Numbered from the stretch's first letter, positions 34,484 to 43,034 are shown. The stretch: DNA of 64,000 nucleotides from BOG-932 sp965276835 (GCA_965276835.1 OZ255631.1:5332001-5396000); one strand, 5' to 3'. The notes: generated by a model not told the origin, from the letters alone. A program made the numbers and translations.

Positions 34484-35430
34484 CCGATGCGCAGGGTTCG
34501 CCCGGCCGCCGTATCCTTGCCACCGCCTTCGTCGTCATCGGCATCTCCGTTGCCGCCTATCTGATCTATCGCGGCCTCAGCCGGTACCATTTCGACGAGA
34601 TCGTGAAGTCGGTCCGCGCCGTGCCGGCGCGCAATCTGGTCCAAGCTGCCCTGTTCACGCTGGGAAGCTATTTGTGCCTGACCGGCTTCGAGTGGCTGGG
34701 TATTCGCTATACCGGTAACCGGTTGCCTTACGGAAAGATCGCGTTGGCCTCGTTCGTCAGCCTCTCGCTTGCCCATAATATCGGTTTCTCGGGTCTCAGC
34801 AGCGGCGCGATCCGCTATCGTTTCTATACGCGTTGGGGCCTGTCGGGTGGTGATGTCGCCAAGCTGGTGCTGTTTTCAGGCGCCACTGTCGGTCTGGGAT
34901 TGGCGGTGTTAGGCGGCGTGGCGCTTTTGACCCAGGCGCAAATGTTGACCGGTCTTGTTGGCATCGGCGTACTGCCGCTCCAAATCGCAGGGGGAATCTC
35001 ACTGGCGGCCGTGGCGGGTTACCTGATCCTGACCTTTACAGTCCATGGCACGCTGACCATCCGCCAGTGGACACTCAAGATGCCGTCTCCCCGGATCGCG
35101 GCCGCGCAGATCGTCGTCGGCACGGTCAATTTCCTCTGCGTTTCGGCGGCGCTGCATGCGCTGGTTTCTTCCGTGTCGGATGCGACTTTCCTGCGTGTCG
35201 CCACCGCCTATGTTTCAGGCAACTTGCTGACGCTCATGATCCACGTCCCGGGCGGGCTGGGCGTGATCGAGGCGGCGACGCTCTACCTGGTGCCAAGCCG
35301 GCAGAACCTGATCGGGCCGCTCCTGGTCTTCCGAACGATTTATTACATTGTCCCGCTTACGATCGGGCTGACGACGCTGGCGGTTACCGAGGCGATCTTT
35401 CGCCGGAGAAAAACGAAAAAAGGCGCCTGA
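34480..35430 (+). CDS. Lysylphosphatidylglycerol synthase-like flippase domain protein (YbhN-like)
   Basis: 316 residues, GTG start, six to eight hydrophobic segments with the family landmarks GFEWLGIRYTG, SLAHNIGFSGLSSGAIRYRFY and HVPGGLGVIEA. This is the membrane domain found alone in YbhN proteins, without the aminoacyl-transferase half of MprF. Its 3' end overlaps the convergent phospholipase D gene by 47 nt. Likely involved in phospholipid translocation or glycolipid handling. Confidence 0.85.
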   Translation: MTDAQGSPGRRILATAFVVIGISVAAYLIYRGLSRYHFDEIVKSVRAVPARNLVQAALFTLGSYLCLTGFEWLGIRYTGNRLPYGKIALASFVSLSLAHNIGFSGLSSGAIRYRFYTRWGLSGGDVAKLVLFSGATVGLGLAVLGGVALLTQAQMLTGLVGIGVLPLQIAGGISLAAVAGYLILTFTVHGTLTIRQWTLKMPSPRIAAAQIVVGTVNFLCVSAALHALVSSVSDATFLRVATAYVSGNLLTLMIHVPGGLGVIEAATLYLVPSRQNLIGPLLVFRTIYYIVPLTIGLTTLAVTEAIFRRRKTKKGA

Positions 35431-36865
35431 GCGGCGTCAGCAGGCGCAAGGGGCGGCTTGGGTCGATCAGGAAAGTGCCCCATACACGGTGCGTCGGGAA
35501 AGCGTGTCGGGCTATCCGATATGGCCGCAGCGACCGCGGGTTTCCGCTGAGCGTGTCGATCGTCTGGACCAGCGATCCGGTTTCCCGGATCGTCTCTTCG
35601 ACCATTTCGATCGCGACACCCAGATGTTCCGACAGCAAGCGGTTTCGAATTTCGGCGATTTTTTGTCGATCCGCCGTCTCTTTCGCCTGGATCGTCAGGT
35701 CGCACTCGGTGTCCACGCCCGTCGAGCGGTAATTCAGGTTCGACGACCCGATCCGCAGATATTCGTCGTCGACGATCATCAGCTTCGCGTGGACCTTGAC
35801 CAGGCAGTCACCGCCGCTGTCCGGCACCACGGGATAAACCGCCCGCAGGCGGCCGTGGCGGTCGGCGCGCTTTAGCCAGAGCAGCAACCGATCCCGATTG
35901 CCGCCCATATAAATCCGTTCGACGGTGCCTTCGAGCTTGTCGTTTACGATCAGCACGATTTCCGGCCCGCGTGTGCGTTTCAGCGCGCGTCTGAAAATCC
36001 GCGCGAAGGATCGGACCGTCAGATATTGCTGCTCGATGAAGATCGTGCGTTCGGCGGCGCGCAAAAGCGCCTTCGTGCAGGCTTGTCCTTCACGCACACC
36101 CTTGGCCCCGCGCCAACGTGGACTGGTGCGTGACAGCGCGACGCCGATCTTGTGGAAATCGGGTTCGAGAGCCGCCGGCCATAAATCACCGTTATCGTCG
36201 ACTGCCGCCAACGGCTGCTTGGTCGCGTCGAGCCATCGCTGTCGGGCGATGACCGAAACGGCTCGGGCCGCGGCGCCATCGACAACCATCTGGCTGTCGT
36301 GAAGCGGTCCATAATAGATCCCGTCCGGGTTCAGCCGCCGCGGATCGTGCGCGCGATGCTCCGACGTGTCCCAGCGGCCGACGGTCAGGTCGATACCACC
36401 CACGAAGGCGATGCAATCGTCGACACACACGATTTTCTGGTGATGCGCGGCATAGATCGGGTGATCGGTGTCGAGGCGCAATTGGATGCGGGGATGGTCC
36501 GGCCAACCGAGCCCGGTCAGCAACGGAATCGGCGCGCCCGCGGCATGAAGCACGGCCATGCTCCAGACCAGGATATGGATCGTGAGGTCCGGTTTGTCCT
36601 CTACAAGACGCCGCAGGAACGGCCCTAATGCGAGCGGCGACAGGCCGGGCCGCAGCCGGATGCCGCCGTCGAAATCCCATCCGACGATGACGATGGACCG
36701 CCGAGCCCGGGACAGCGTTTCCTCAAGCGTCGCAAAATAACTTTCGGAATCGATCAGAACGGCCATGCGGTCCGCCTGCGCGATGCGCCAGCAGGTTCTG
36801 CCGGGCGTAAGGACGGGGGCCGAAGTATCGGGAATGAATGCCTCGCGCGGAGTTCGGTTCGCCAT
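35384..36865 (-). CDS. Phospholipase D-family protein (cardiolipin synthase-like)
   Basis: 493 residues from the ATG at 36865 (MANRTPRE). Two HKD motifs: AAHHQKIVCVDDCIAFVGG in the first half and VHAKLMIVDDEYLRIGSSN in the second, so the dimer-like active site is complete. Length and lack of N-terminal membrane helices match ClsB-type cardiolipin synthases or soluble PLDs. Convergent with the YbhN-like gene and near the EEP gene, the same trio as E. coli ybhP-clsB-ybhN. Could also act on exogenous phospholipid. Confidence 0.87.
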   Translation of the reverse strand: MANRTPREAFIPDTSAPVLTPGRTCWRIAQADRMAVLIDSESYFATLEETLSRARRSIVIVGWDFDGGIRLRPGLSPLALGPFLRRLVEDKPDLTIHILVWSMAVLHAAGAPIPLLTGLGWPDHPRIQLRLDTDHPIYAAHHQKIVCVDDCIAFVGGIDLTVGRWDTSEHRAHDPRRLNPDGIYYGPLHDSQMVVDGAAARAVSVIARQRWLDATKQPLAAVDDNGDLWPAALEPDFHKIGVALSRTSPRWRGAKGVREGQACTKALLRAAERTIFIEQQYLTVRSFARIFRRALKRTRGPEIVLIVNDKLEGTVERIYMGGNRDRLLLWLKRADRHGRLRAVYPVVPDSGGDCLVKVHAKLMIVDDEYLRIGSSNLNYRSTGVDTECDLTIQAKETADRQKIAEIRNRLLSEHLGVAIEMVEETIRETGSLVQTIDTLSGNPRSLRPYRIARHAFPTHRVWGTFLIDPSRPLRLLTPLRRLFSFFSGERSPR

Positions 36866-36922
36866 GCCCGGGAACCGGAAACATGGCCAGTTCTTACTAC
36901 TTAGAACAGGGAGGATACAGCC

Positions 36923-37132
36923 ATGCAAAGAACGAACGGTTCCAAGTCAAAAGATGCCGCCGAAGAAGACTTCGGGTTTGAGGGCAAATTTCGCGAATAT
37001 CACGATCATGGTGGCCCGCAGGGCGACGGCCGTGCCAAGGAACTGGAGGGTGAAATTGCCGCCTCCGACGCGCGGCACGGCCACCAATTGAAAAAGGCCC
37101 GACCCGATAGTTCAGCCACGCGCCGCAAATAG
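36923..37132 (+). CDS. Small charged hypothetical protein
   Basis: 69 residues, GGGAGG site 8 nt upstream. Hydrophilic, rich in Asp, Glu, Lys and His, with no hydrophobic segment (FREYHDHGGPQGDGRAKEL). Probably cytoplasmic and disordered. Ten nt before the DUF3175 gene, so both are on one transcript. Such proteins accompany general-stress genes in alphaproteobacteria; no function is known to me. Confidence 0.7.
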   Translation: MQRTNGSKSKDAAEEDFGFEGKFREYHDHGGPQGDGRAKELEGEIAASDARHGHQLKKARPDSSATRRK

Positions 37133-37143
37133 AGGAGGACATC

Positions 37144-37434
37144 ATGGCCGCAACCAAGAAGTGGTCGGCAGAGGTCACCGAGCATAGCGATGCGCTCGAC
37201 CTTAAGGAGGAAGTTTTCAAATCCACCGATCCCGCCAAGATCGCCGGGTCGCTGAAACGTTCCGCCGAACACAGCACGCGCCGAAAGGGCACGCCGCTTC
37301 AATCGGCGATGTCGATGCTGAATTTCTATATCAATCGGGCGGGCAAGAATTTGCCGGCGAAACAGAAGCATGTGCTGGAGCGGGCCAAGGACGAATTGCG
37401 GGTCGCGTTCGGACGCGACCCATCGCGTGGTTAG
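37144..37434 (+). CDS. DUF3175 protein
   Basis: 96 residues with GGAGG upstream. The sequence KKWSAEVTEHSDALDLKEEVF, then KIAGSLKRSAEHSTRRKGTPLQSAMSML and FYINRAGKNLP, is characteristic of DUF3175. Small, basic and soluble, of unknown role; members are common in soil and root bacteria, often next to stress genes. Convergent with the secreted GlcG-like gene, 22 nt away. Confidence 0.82.
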   Translation: MAATKKWSAEVTEHSDALDLKEEVFKSTDPAKIAGSLKRSAEHSTRRKGTPLQSAMSMLNFYINRAGKNLPAKQKHVLERAKDELRVAFGRDPSRG

Positions 37435-37456
37435 CAGCGGTTATTTGCCGCCTCGA

Positions 37457-38230
37457 CTACTTGCCGCCTAGCGCGCTCGCCCCGATCTGGCTTGCCACGG
37501 CATCCTCGCTGTGCCCGCATTTGGGGTGGCCATAGCCCGATCCGCTTTTGCCGGTCGCATCCACGTCATAGATGATCGCGTCGTTGGCCTTGTCGGTCAC
37601 GCCGGCCGGCACTTTGTCCAGGCCCAGCGCCTTGCGCACCCGCCACGCCACATTGTGGTCGCCGCAGGACGTGTCGCCACTGACGCCCAGCGCGCCGACG
37701 ATCGTCTTGCCGTCATAGAGCGGCAGGCCGCCCCCGAACACGATCACACCAGAGGCCGGTTTGTGCATCATGGGGTCGGATTCGGTGCCGTATTTCTCGG
37801 CGGGTCCGGCATACATTGTGGCGGTATCGACCGGATAGGAATTGGGCAGCCCAAACAGGAAGCCGCCCGGCTGCGCGCCGGAGTAGAGATTGGCGGTCGA
37901 CAGCGCGAATTTCGGCAGGCTGAGCGCGTTGGCGGTATTGGCTTTTTCGATGGCGATGGCGCGGCTGCCCGGCCACTGGTCGCCCGCCGCCGCGCCTGTG
38001 AACGTCACCGCGCAAACGCTGCCGTCGCGGCCCACCACCGCGCCCCACATATTATTGTCCAACCCACCGTTCGACGGACCGCCCGACGGCTTGACGCTGG
38101 CCTTCAGCACTTGTGTCAGCTTCGCGTAATCGACCGGACAGGTCGCGCCTTTTGCGGCAACCGCCGACGCCAGGAATCCCACGGCGGCGATTCCCATCAA
38201 CGCAGCGCCCGCTATTTTTGTCGACGACAT
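37457..38230 (-). CDS. Secreted GlcG/HbpS-family haem-binding-like protein
   Basis: 257 residues from the ATG at 38230 with AAAGGAA upstream. Signal peptide ending SAVAAKG. The DUF336 fold is seen in VVGRDGSVCAVTF, SRAIAIEKANTANAL, GVIVFGGGLPLYDGKTIVGALGVSGDTSCGDHNVAWRVRKAL. Family members bind haem or corrinoids or act as small-molecule sensors. Two extra cysteines near the C-terminus could form a disulfide in the periplasm. Divergent from the PRC-barrel gene; a weak GGAAC-N16-GTT match precedes it. Confidence 0.85.
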   Translation of the reverse strand: MSSTKIAGAALMGIAAVGFLASAVAAKGATCPVDYAKLTQVLKASVKPSGGPSNGGLDNNMWGAVVGRDGSVCAVTFTGAAAGDQWPGSRAIAIEKANTANALSLPKFALSTANLYSGAQPGGFLFGLPNSYPVDTATMYAGPAEKYGTESDPMMHKPASGVIVFGGGLPLYDGKTIVGALGVSGDTSCGDHNVAWRVRKALGLDKVPAGVTDKANDAIIYDVDATGKSGSGYGHPKCGHSEDAVASQIGASALGGK

Positions 38231-38265
38231 GATGAGTTCCTTTCTCAGCAAAACGAATACTTCGT

Positions 38266-38291
38266 AAAACCGCGGCCGATACTGATGTTCC
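38266..38291 (-). promoter_or_regulatory. Possible EcfG-type promoter (GGAAC-N16-GTTTT), weaker match
   Basis: The spacing is one base shorter than the usual GGAAC-N17-GTT. It is 36 nt upstream of the secreted GlcG-like gene and divergent from the stronger match at 38324. Confidence 0.3.
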
Positions 38292-38323
38292 ACGGACTAT
38301 TCGGCGACCGTTTTCTGTGGATC

Positions 38324-38348
38324 GGAACCCGGATTGCGGACTGCTGTT
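38324..38348 (+). promoter_or_regulatory. EcfG-type promoter match (GGAAC-N17-GTT) for the PRC-barrel gene
   Basis: GGAAC at 38324-38328 and GTT at 38346-38348. The start codon of the PRC-barrel gene is 35 nt further on, with GGAGGA between. This fits the general-stress sigma-factor pattern known from alphaproteobacteria. Confidence 0.5.
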
Positions 38349-38383
38349 AGCGGATAAGACCCTAATTTTTCGGAGGAATGAGA

Positions 38384-38749
38384 ATGGCAACGGCATCGGG
38401 ACATACATCCGCAATCCGCAGCTCGAAGGTCATAGGCACAACGGTCAAAGACGCCGGCGGCAACACCATCGGCGAGGTCGAGGACATCGTGCTCGACAAG
38501 CAGTCTAACAATATCATGTTCGCCGTCGTCAGCTTCGGCGGGTTCCTCGGGATCGGCGAGAAATACCACCCGATCCCCTGGGGCGCCCTGAACTACGTTC
38601 CCGACCAGGACGCCTATGTCGTCAGCTATACGAAGGATCAGTTGCAGAACGCGCCGGCGGATTCGATCGAGGAACTGTCGAAGGACGACGGGCGCTATTA
38701 TCGCGACCGGACCTTCGATTACTACGGCGCTGCACGTTATTGGCAGTAA
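38384..38749 (+). CDS. PRC-barrel domain protein
   Basis: 121 residues from the ATG at 38384; the ATG at 38378 is too close to the GGAGG site. A single PRC barrel: SSKVIGTTVKDAGGNTIGEVEDIVLDKQ, then YHPIPWGALNYVPDQDAYVV. The C-terminal tail is Asp/Tyr/Arg-rich (RYYRDRTFDYYG). Stand-alone PRC proteins of this type are frequent members of general-stress regulons. The EcfG-like promoter match upstream agrees with this. Confidence 0.85.
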   Translation: MATASGHTSAIRSSKVIGTTVKDAGGNTIGEVEDIVLDKQSNNIMFAVVSFGGFLGIGEKYHPIPWGALNYVPDQDAYVVSYTKDQLQNAPADSIEELSKDDGRYYRDRTFDYYGAARYWQ

Positions 38750-38760
38750 CGGTGTTGAGA

Positions 38761-38791
38761 CGTGAGGCCGCGTCGCCGACGTGACCTCACG
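38761..38791. repeat. Inverted repeat CGTGAGG / CCTCACG
   Basis: Seven-base arms at 38761-38767 and 38785-38791 with a GC-rich 17-nt loop, between the PRC-barrel and DUF3008 genes. It could end or slow transcription, but no U tract follows. Confidence 0.35.
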
Positions 38792-38830
38792 CTGCCCGCT
38801 CTCGACAATCATCGGAATGGAGATTTGAAC

Positions 38831-39019
38831 ATGCCTGCGAAATCCAAAGCTCAACAGATGGCGGCGGGCGCCGCCTTGGCCGCCAAGCGCGGCGACCGGA
38901 GCAAAAGCAGCCTCAAAGGCGCGTCGAAACAGATGGCGCAGTCGATGAGCGAGAAAGAGCTGCACAAGATGGCGTCGACCAAGCAGAAGGGTAAGCCGAA
39001 GCACAGCTCGGAGTCGTGA
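38831..39019 (+). CDS. DUF3008 small protein
   Basis: 62 residues. MPAKSKAQQMAAGAALAAKRG and SLKGASKQMAQSMSEKELHKMASTKQKGKP are typical of DUF3008. Lys- and Ser-rich, soluble, of unknown role; usually induced under stress or osmotic shock. Its stop overlaps the GTG of the DUF2231 gene by 4 nt, so the two are coupled. Confidence 0.85.
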   Translation: MPAKSKAQQMAAGAALAAKRGDRSKSSLKGASKQMAQSMSEKELHKMASTKQKGKPKHSSES

Positions 39020-39471
39020 CCGACCGTCCAAGCTCCCCGGCGCGCTTTGCGCGCCGGTCGATCTATGCGACGCTGGCCATTATCCCGTTCGGCTGTTTTC
39101 TGGGCACCCTTCTCACCGATGCCGTCTACACGAAGACGGCAGCGATGCAGTGGGCGAATATTTCAGCTTGGCTCCTGATCGTCGGGCTGATCGTCGCCAT
39201 ACCAATGGTCATCCTGGGATCGATCGATCTCCTGGACCGCCGGGTGCGGGCGATTCCGGCTGTTTGGTTTCACGCGATTACGGCCGCTTTGGCCCTCGCG
39301 CTATCGATACTGAATGCCCTTGTGCACACTCGGGACGCCTATAGCTCAGTCGTGCCCGACGGTCTGATCCTGTCCGCCATCGTCGCAATCCTTATTCTGA
39401 TCTCGGCTGTCGCCGGTTGGTGCGCGACCTATCGCTGTGGTGTCGATAAGTATTTGGAGGATGCGGCGTGA
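39016..39471 (+). CDS. DUF2231 four-helix membrane protein
   Basis: 151 residues, GTG start. Four hydrophobic segments beginning YATLAIIPFGCFLGTLLTD, with the FxHAITAALAL-type third helix. Family members are often paired with periplasmic oxidoreductases, and here the next gene, overlapping by 4 nt, encodes a sorbosone-dehydrogenase-like protein. It may anchor that enzyme or pass electrons from it, but no haem ligand pair is obvious. Confidence 0.82.
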   Translation: MTDRPSSPARFARRSIYATLAIIPFGCFLGTLLTDAVYTKTAAMQWANISAWLLIVGLIVAIPMVILGSIDLLDRRVRAIPAVWFHAITAALALALSILNALVHTRDAYSSVVPDGLILSAIVAILILISAVAGWCATYRCGVDKYLEDAA

Positions 39472-40772
39472 ATATCCTGCATCTCAGCGTCGCCTCGGCG
39501 TCGATTCTCGGTCTTTTCAGCAGCGGCCCCGATCCGATCGATCCGCACCGGCAAATTGGCGCCGATCCCTATCTGCCGCCGATCCATCAATATCTTTTGC
39601 CGCCCACGCACGTGGTCAAGATCGTCGGATGGCATCAGGGCGAGACGCCGACGGTTCCGGCCGGATTGCAGATCGAACCCTTCGCGACCGGCCTCAAGAA
39701 CCCACGCTCGCTCTATGTCCTGCCGAACGGCGACGTTCTGATTGCGGAGACCGAGGGGCCGAAGGGGCCTGTCAGCCGACCCAAGGAATTCGTCATGAAC
39801 TGGCTTGAGAAACAGGCGCATTCCGCAACCAAGGCGGGAAACCGGATCCTGTTGGTTCGGGCTGCCAAGGGCGGGCCGCCGGCAATGCCGACGGTTTTCC
39901 TGGACCATCTGAATTCGCCTTTCGGCGTTGTCCTGGTGGACGGCGACCTTTACGTCGCCAATACCGATGCCGTCATGCGCTATCACTACGAGCCGGGGCA
40001 AACGAGCATCACCGATCCGGGTGAGAAGCTTTGCGACCTGCCCGGCGGCCCGATCGACCATCACTGGACGAAAAGCCTGACAGCCAGCCCCGACGGCACG
40101 AAGCTGTATGCCGGCGTCGGCTCGAACAGCAACATCACCGAAAACGGAATTCAGGCCGAAATCGGCAGGGCCTCGATCTGGGAGATCGATCGCGCGACCG
40201 GGTTGCACCGCGAATTCGCCACGGGATTGCGAAATCCGAACGGCTTGCAGTTCGAGCCACAGACGCATGTCCTGTGGGCGGTGATTAACGAGCGCGACGA
40301 GCTGGGGCCGGACCTTGTCCCCGACTATCTGACCTCGGTCAAGGACGGTGCGTTCTACGGTTGGCCCTACAGCTATTACGGCCGGCATGTCGATCCGCGC
40401 GTCATGCCACAGCGGCCCGACCTCGTCGCCAAGGCGATCCCGCCTGACTATGCGCTCAGCTCTCACGTCGCGCCGCTGGGCATGGTGTTTTACACCGGCG
40501 CCAACCTGCCGGAGCATTATCGCGGTGGCGCGTTCGTGGGCGAGCACGGCAGTTGGGATCGGCCCGCGCTGAACGGTTACAAAGTGGTCTACGTACCGTT
40601 TACGGATGGTAAGCCAAGCGGCATGGCGGAGGATGTGGTCACCGGTTTTGTGACCGACGGCGACAAGGCTAAGGGCCGCCCAGTGGCGCTGGCGGTAGAC
40701 AATGACGGCGGCCTGCTGATCGCGGACGATGCCGGCAACACGGTCTGGCGGGTGTCGGCCGCGTCGCCATAA
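39468..40772 (+). CDS. PQQ-dependent sorbosone/sugar dehydrogenase-like protein
   Basis: 434 residues, GTG start overlapping the DUF2231 stop. A six-bladed propeller of the GDH/sorbosone family: GLQIEPFATGLKNPRSLYVLPNGDVLIAE, NSPFGVVLVDGDLYVANTDAV, TGLRNPNGLQFEP and GEHGSWDRPALNGYKVV. The conserved His of the propeller and the PQQ-site Arg-Asn-Pro region are present. The N-terminus is a weak hydrophobic signal, so the location is probably periplasmic. Substrate unknown; aldose sugars are typical. Confidence 0.85.
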   Translation: MNILHLSVASASILGLFSSGPDPIDPHRQIGADPYLPPIHQYLLPPTHVVKIVGWHQGETPTVPAGLQIEPFATGLKNPRSLYVLPNGDVLIAETEGPKGPVSRPKEFVMNWLEKQAHSATKAGNRILLVRAAKGGPPAMPTVFLDHLNSPFGVVLVDGDLYVANTDAVMRYHYEPGQTSITDPGEKLCDLPGGPIDHHWTKSLTASPDGTKLYAGVGSNSNITENGIQAEIGRASIWEIDRATGLHREFATGLRNPNGLQFEPQTHVLWAVINERDELGPDLVPDYLTSVKDGAFYGWPYSYYGRHVDPRVMPQRPDLVAKAIPPDYALSSHVAPLGMVFYTGANLPEHYRGGAFVGEHGSWDRPALNGYKVVYVPFTDGKPSGMAEDVVTGFVTDGDKAKGRPVALAVDNDGGLLIADDAGNTVWRVSAASP

Positions 40773-40816
40773 GCCAACACGCCGGAGCCGTCATCGGCCC
40801 CGGCCGCTCCATCTCG

Positions 40817-41512
40817 CTACGGGCAGCCCGCCGCGCCCGGATTGGCTTTGCAGCGTGGGTCCGTGTGATCGATCGTGCCTTCGTTCAGCTGCTCAGCGTT
40901 CTTCAGCATCACGCCGGCCCGTTCCTTGCCGGTCCCGGCAAGGCCTTTCAGTTGCGCGTTCCCGCCCTTTGCCGCTTCGTCTGTATAGAGGGCTAGAAGC
41001 TGCTGCTGGTTGTTGTGCTCCAGCTGTCCGTACAGACTGTCGAACACAGTAGTCTTGGCGGCTTCGAGTTGTTGCACCTCGTCGTTTGCCTTGGCGTCGC
41101 TTTCGGGAAGCGGAACGCCTACCGTCTTGCCGATGCGTTGCAGAGGGCCCAGCGACGTCGTGCCGGTCGACACGGCCTGCTTGGCGTAAGCGACCACCTT
41201 GGGCTGATGACTGACCTTGAGCGCCAGCCGGCCCGCGGCGACTTGAGCTTCGGCATATTGCGCAGCCTGCGTTAGGAATGCCCTGTCCTGGTCCGAGAGC
41301 GCGGCGTTTCCCTTGCCGCTCGTTATCAGCCCTTGACCGGCCTGACGTTCAGGCGTCGCCGACGGGTCATCCGCGTGCGATGCCCCAGTCGCGTTGGCCG
41401 GAGGATTGGGCATGCTTTCATGTAGTTGAGACGTATCCGATTGTGCCCAAAGCGGGCCGGCGGCCGAAAGCGCCAGCGCGCCGCCGACGGCTAAAATCAC
41501 GTTCTTTTTCAT
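40817..41512 (-). CDS. DUF4142 secreted protein
   Basis: 231 residues with GGAGG upstream and signal peptide ending AAGPLWAQS. The mature part has LSDQDRAFLTQAAQYAEAQVAAGRLALKVSHQPKVVAYAKQAV, then a helical bundle ending AGVMLKNAEQL, as in DUF4142. Family proteins are periplasmic ferritin-like bundles of unknown role. Two cysteines at the C-terminus (RCKANPGAAGC) are an added feature. Separated by 82 nt from the upstream small gene; a GGAAC-N18-GTT match and a GGTTAT/ATAACC dyad lie in the gap. Confidence 0.83.
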   Translation of the reverse strand: MKKNVILAVGGALALSAAGPLWAQSDTSQLHESMPNPPANATGASHADDPSATPERQAGQGLITSGKGNAALSDQDRAFLTQAAQYAEAQVAAGRLALKVSHQPKVVAYAKQAVSTGTTSLGPLQRIGKTVGVPLPESDAKANDEVQQLEAAKTTVFDSLYGQLEHNNQQQLLALYTDEAAKGGNAQLKGLAGTGKERAGVMLKNAEQLNEGTIDHTDPRCKANPGAAGCP

Positions 41513-41544
41513 CGCATTGCCTCCTTTGCGGTTATAAAATAATA

Positions 41545-41570
41545 ACCGGAGGCGATTGGGTGGGGTTCCC
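41545..41570 (-). promoter_or_regulatory. Possible EcfG-type promoter (GGAAC-N18-GTT) before the DUF4142 gene
   Basis: GGAAC at 41570-41566 and GTT at 41547-41545 on the minus strand, 33 nt before the start codon. It overlaps the CGGTTAT/ATAACCG dyad at 41530-41549. Spacing is one base longer than at 43057, but within the range reported for this sigma family. Confidence 0.33.
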
Positions 41571-41593
41571 GGCGCGCGTCGCGCTCCAGCCGC

Positions 41594-41890
41594 TCACGGG
41601 CAAGGTCTGATGCCCATGCAGGAACCGAGGACGGTGCCGCTCGCACAGGCGATTTCCACACCGCCGATACAAGCGCTGGTTTCGGGCGAGGCGCCCGCCT
41701 GCTGGCCGCGTCCGGTTTCTGCGCCGATCGGGCCGCGCACGAACTCCACGACCGCGCCTCTGCGCAGGTGCGCGCTGCCGTCGACGATCTTGATATCGTT
41801 CTTCGGCACACGAATGACGCCGCCGTCGGCGCGGCACATATAGTGCGTTTGCTCTTCGACGAAGATGCCCTGAAACACCACGCTTTCCAT
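41594..41890 (-). CDS. Small hypothetical protein following the F420-type oxidoreductase
   Basis: 98 residues, start fixed by CGGAGG 6 nt upstream (MESVVFQGIFVEEQ). The N-terminal half reads as a small beta barrel (YMCRADGGVIRVPKNDIKIVDGSAHLRRGAVVEFVRGP). The C-terminal half has three cysteines (SACIGGVEIACASGTVLGSCMG). No family recognised. It lies 13 nt after the Tat-exported enzyme, so the two are co-expressed, but it has no signal peptide of its own. Confidence 0.72.
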   Translation of the reverse strand: MESVVFQGIFVEEQTHYMCRADGGVIRVPKNDIKIVDGSAHLRRGAVVEFVRGPIGAETGRGQQAGASPETSACIGGVEIACASGTVLGSCMGIRPCP

Positions 41891-41903
41891 AATCGTCCTC
41901 CGT

Positions 41904-43034
41904 TCAGATGAATTTCGGCAGCACGTTCCGCCCATAGAAGTCGATCAGCTTCTTCTGGTCGGCTTGCCCGGTATGGACGTTGACGATGGTCGCCCCGCTG
42001 TCGAAAAGTTCCTGCAATTTCTTGACGTGAACAGCGGGATCGGTGCCGATCGCCCACGAGCTCATCACTTTTTCGAGCGGGATTTCACTGTCGGCGCGCC
42101 GTTGGATCAAAACGGGATCCGGATCGTTCTCATAACCTTTGAACGCTTTGGGCCCGAAGCGCCAAAGCTCGGCGGCTTGTTTTGCCTCGTCGGGAGTGCC
42201 GACGACGGCGTATTGCTCGACCAGCACCGGCATGTCCGCGGTGTTCTTGCCTGCGGCGTGCGCTCCGGCCTCCCATTCGGATTTATATTGCTTCCAGGTT
42301 TCCGGATCGGTGATCAGCCCGTCCGCATGCTGGCCGGACAGTTTCATCGATTTCCTGGCGTTGGCCGCCGCAAGCAGCGGGATCGGTTTTACCGGCGGGT
42401 CGTATAGTTTGGCGTCGACCGAATAATATTTGCCGGTGTGATGGACGGCTTCTCCGGACCACAAGGCGCGAATGATCCCCATTGCCTCGATCAGGCGGTC
42501 CCACCGCTCTTCCCATTTGGGCCATTGGCCAGTCGCCGCCTTTTCGTTGAGCGCCTCGCCCGAACCGACGCCGAGGAATATTCGTCCTGGATAGAACCGG
42601 CTGAGCGACGCGAAAGCCTCGGCGACGACCGCCGGGTTATAGCGCAAGGTCGGGCAGGTGACGGTCGTGCCCATCCAGGCATTGCCGGTATGGGCGCCGA
42701 GGGCGCCCATCGTGACCCAGGCTTGCCCGGAATGCGCTTCATTGGCCTGCCATGGTTGAAAATGGTCGCTTGTCGCTAATAGTTGAAATCCAGCCTGGGT
42801 GGCGCTTGCACCGATCTCAACCAATTGCGGGCCGGTGAACTGCTCATGCCCCAGCATCAATCCGATTGTCTTGCCGGTCAGCGATCCCGGTTCGCCGACA
42901 GCGGCGGACTTCGGCGCAGCCTGGGCCGCGGCAGAACGCGCGATGGGCCCTATAGCGGCGGCGATGGCGGCGGATTTCAGCAACAAACGCCTGTCAACGT
43001 GGCCTGCATTGGCAAAGGGAAAGGTCATTGTCAT
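41904..43034 (-). CDS. Tat-exported F420-dependent LLM-class oxidoreductase (FGD2-like)
   Basis: 376 residues from the ATG at 43034; the in-frame ATG at 43028 has better spacing from GAGG. The N-terminus has RRLLLKSAAIAAAIG, a twin-arginine signal ending SAAAQA. The luciferase-like barrel follows: TIGLMLGHEQF, SDHFQPWQ, GTTVTCPTLRYNP, GRIFLGVGSGEALNE and HADGLITDPETW. The closest described group is the Tat-translocated F420-dependent dehydrogenases of actinobacteria. Use of F420 outside the cytoplasm in an alphaproteobacterium is unusual; no F420 biosynthesis genes are in the window. Confidence 0.82.
   Translation of the reverse strand: MTMTFPFANAGHVDRRLLLKSAAIAAAIGPIARSAAAQAAPKSAAVGEPGSLTGKTIGLMLGHEQFTGPQLVEIGASATQAGFQLLATSDHFQPWQANEAHSGQAWVTMGALGAHTGNAWMGTTVTCPTLRYNPAVVAEAFASLSRFYPGRIFLGVGSGEALNEKAATGQWPKWEERWDRLIEAMGIIRALWSGEAVHHTGKYYSVDAKLYDPPVKPIPLLAAANARKSMKLSGQHADGLITDPETWKQYKSEWEAGAHAAGKNTADMPVLVEQYAVVGTPDEAKQAAELWRFGPKAFKGYENDPDPVLIQRRADSEIPLEKVMSSWAIGTDPAVHVKKLQELFDSGATIVNVHTGQADQKKLIDFYGRNVLPKFI

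Noticed and set aside
36871..36892. GGAAC...GTT upstream of the small charged protein as an EcfG promoter
   Set aside because: Spacing is 14 nt, outside the accepted range.
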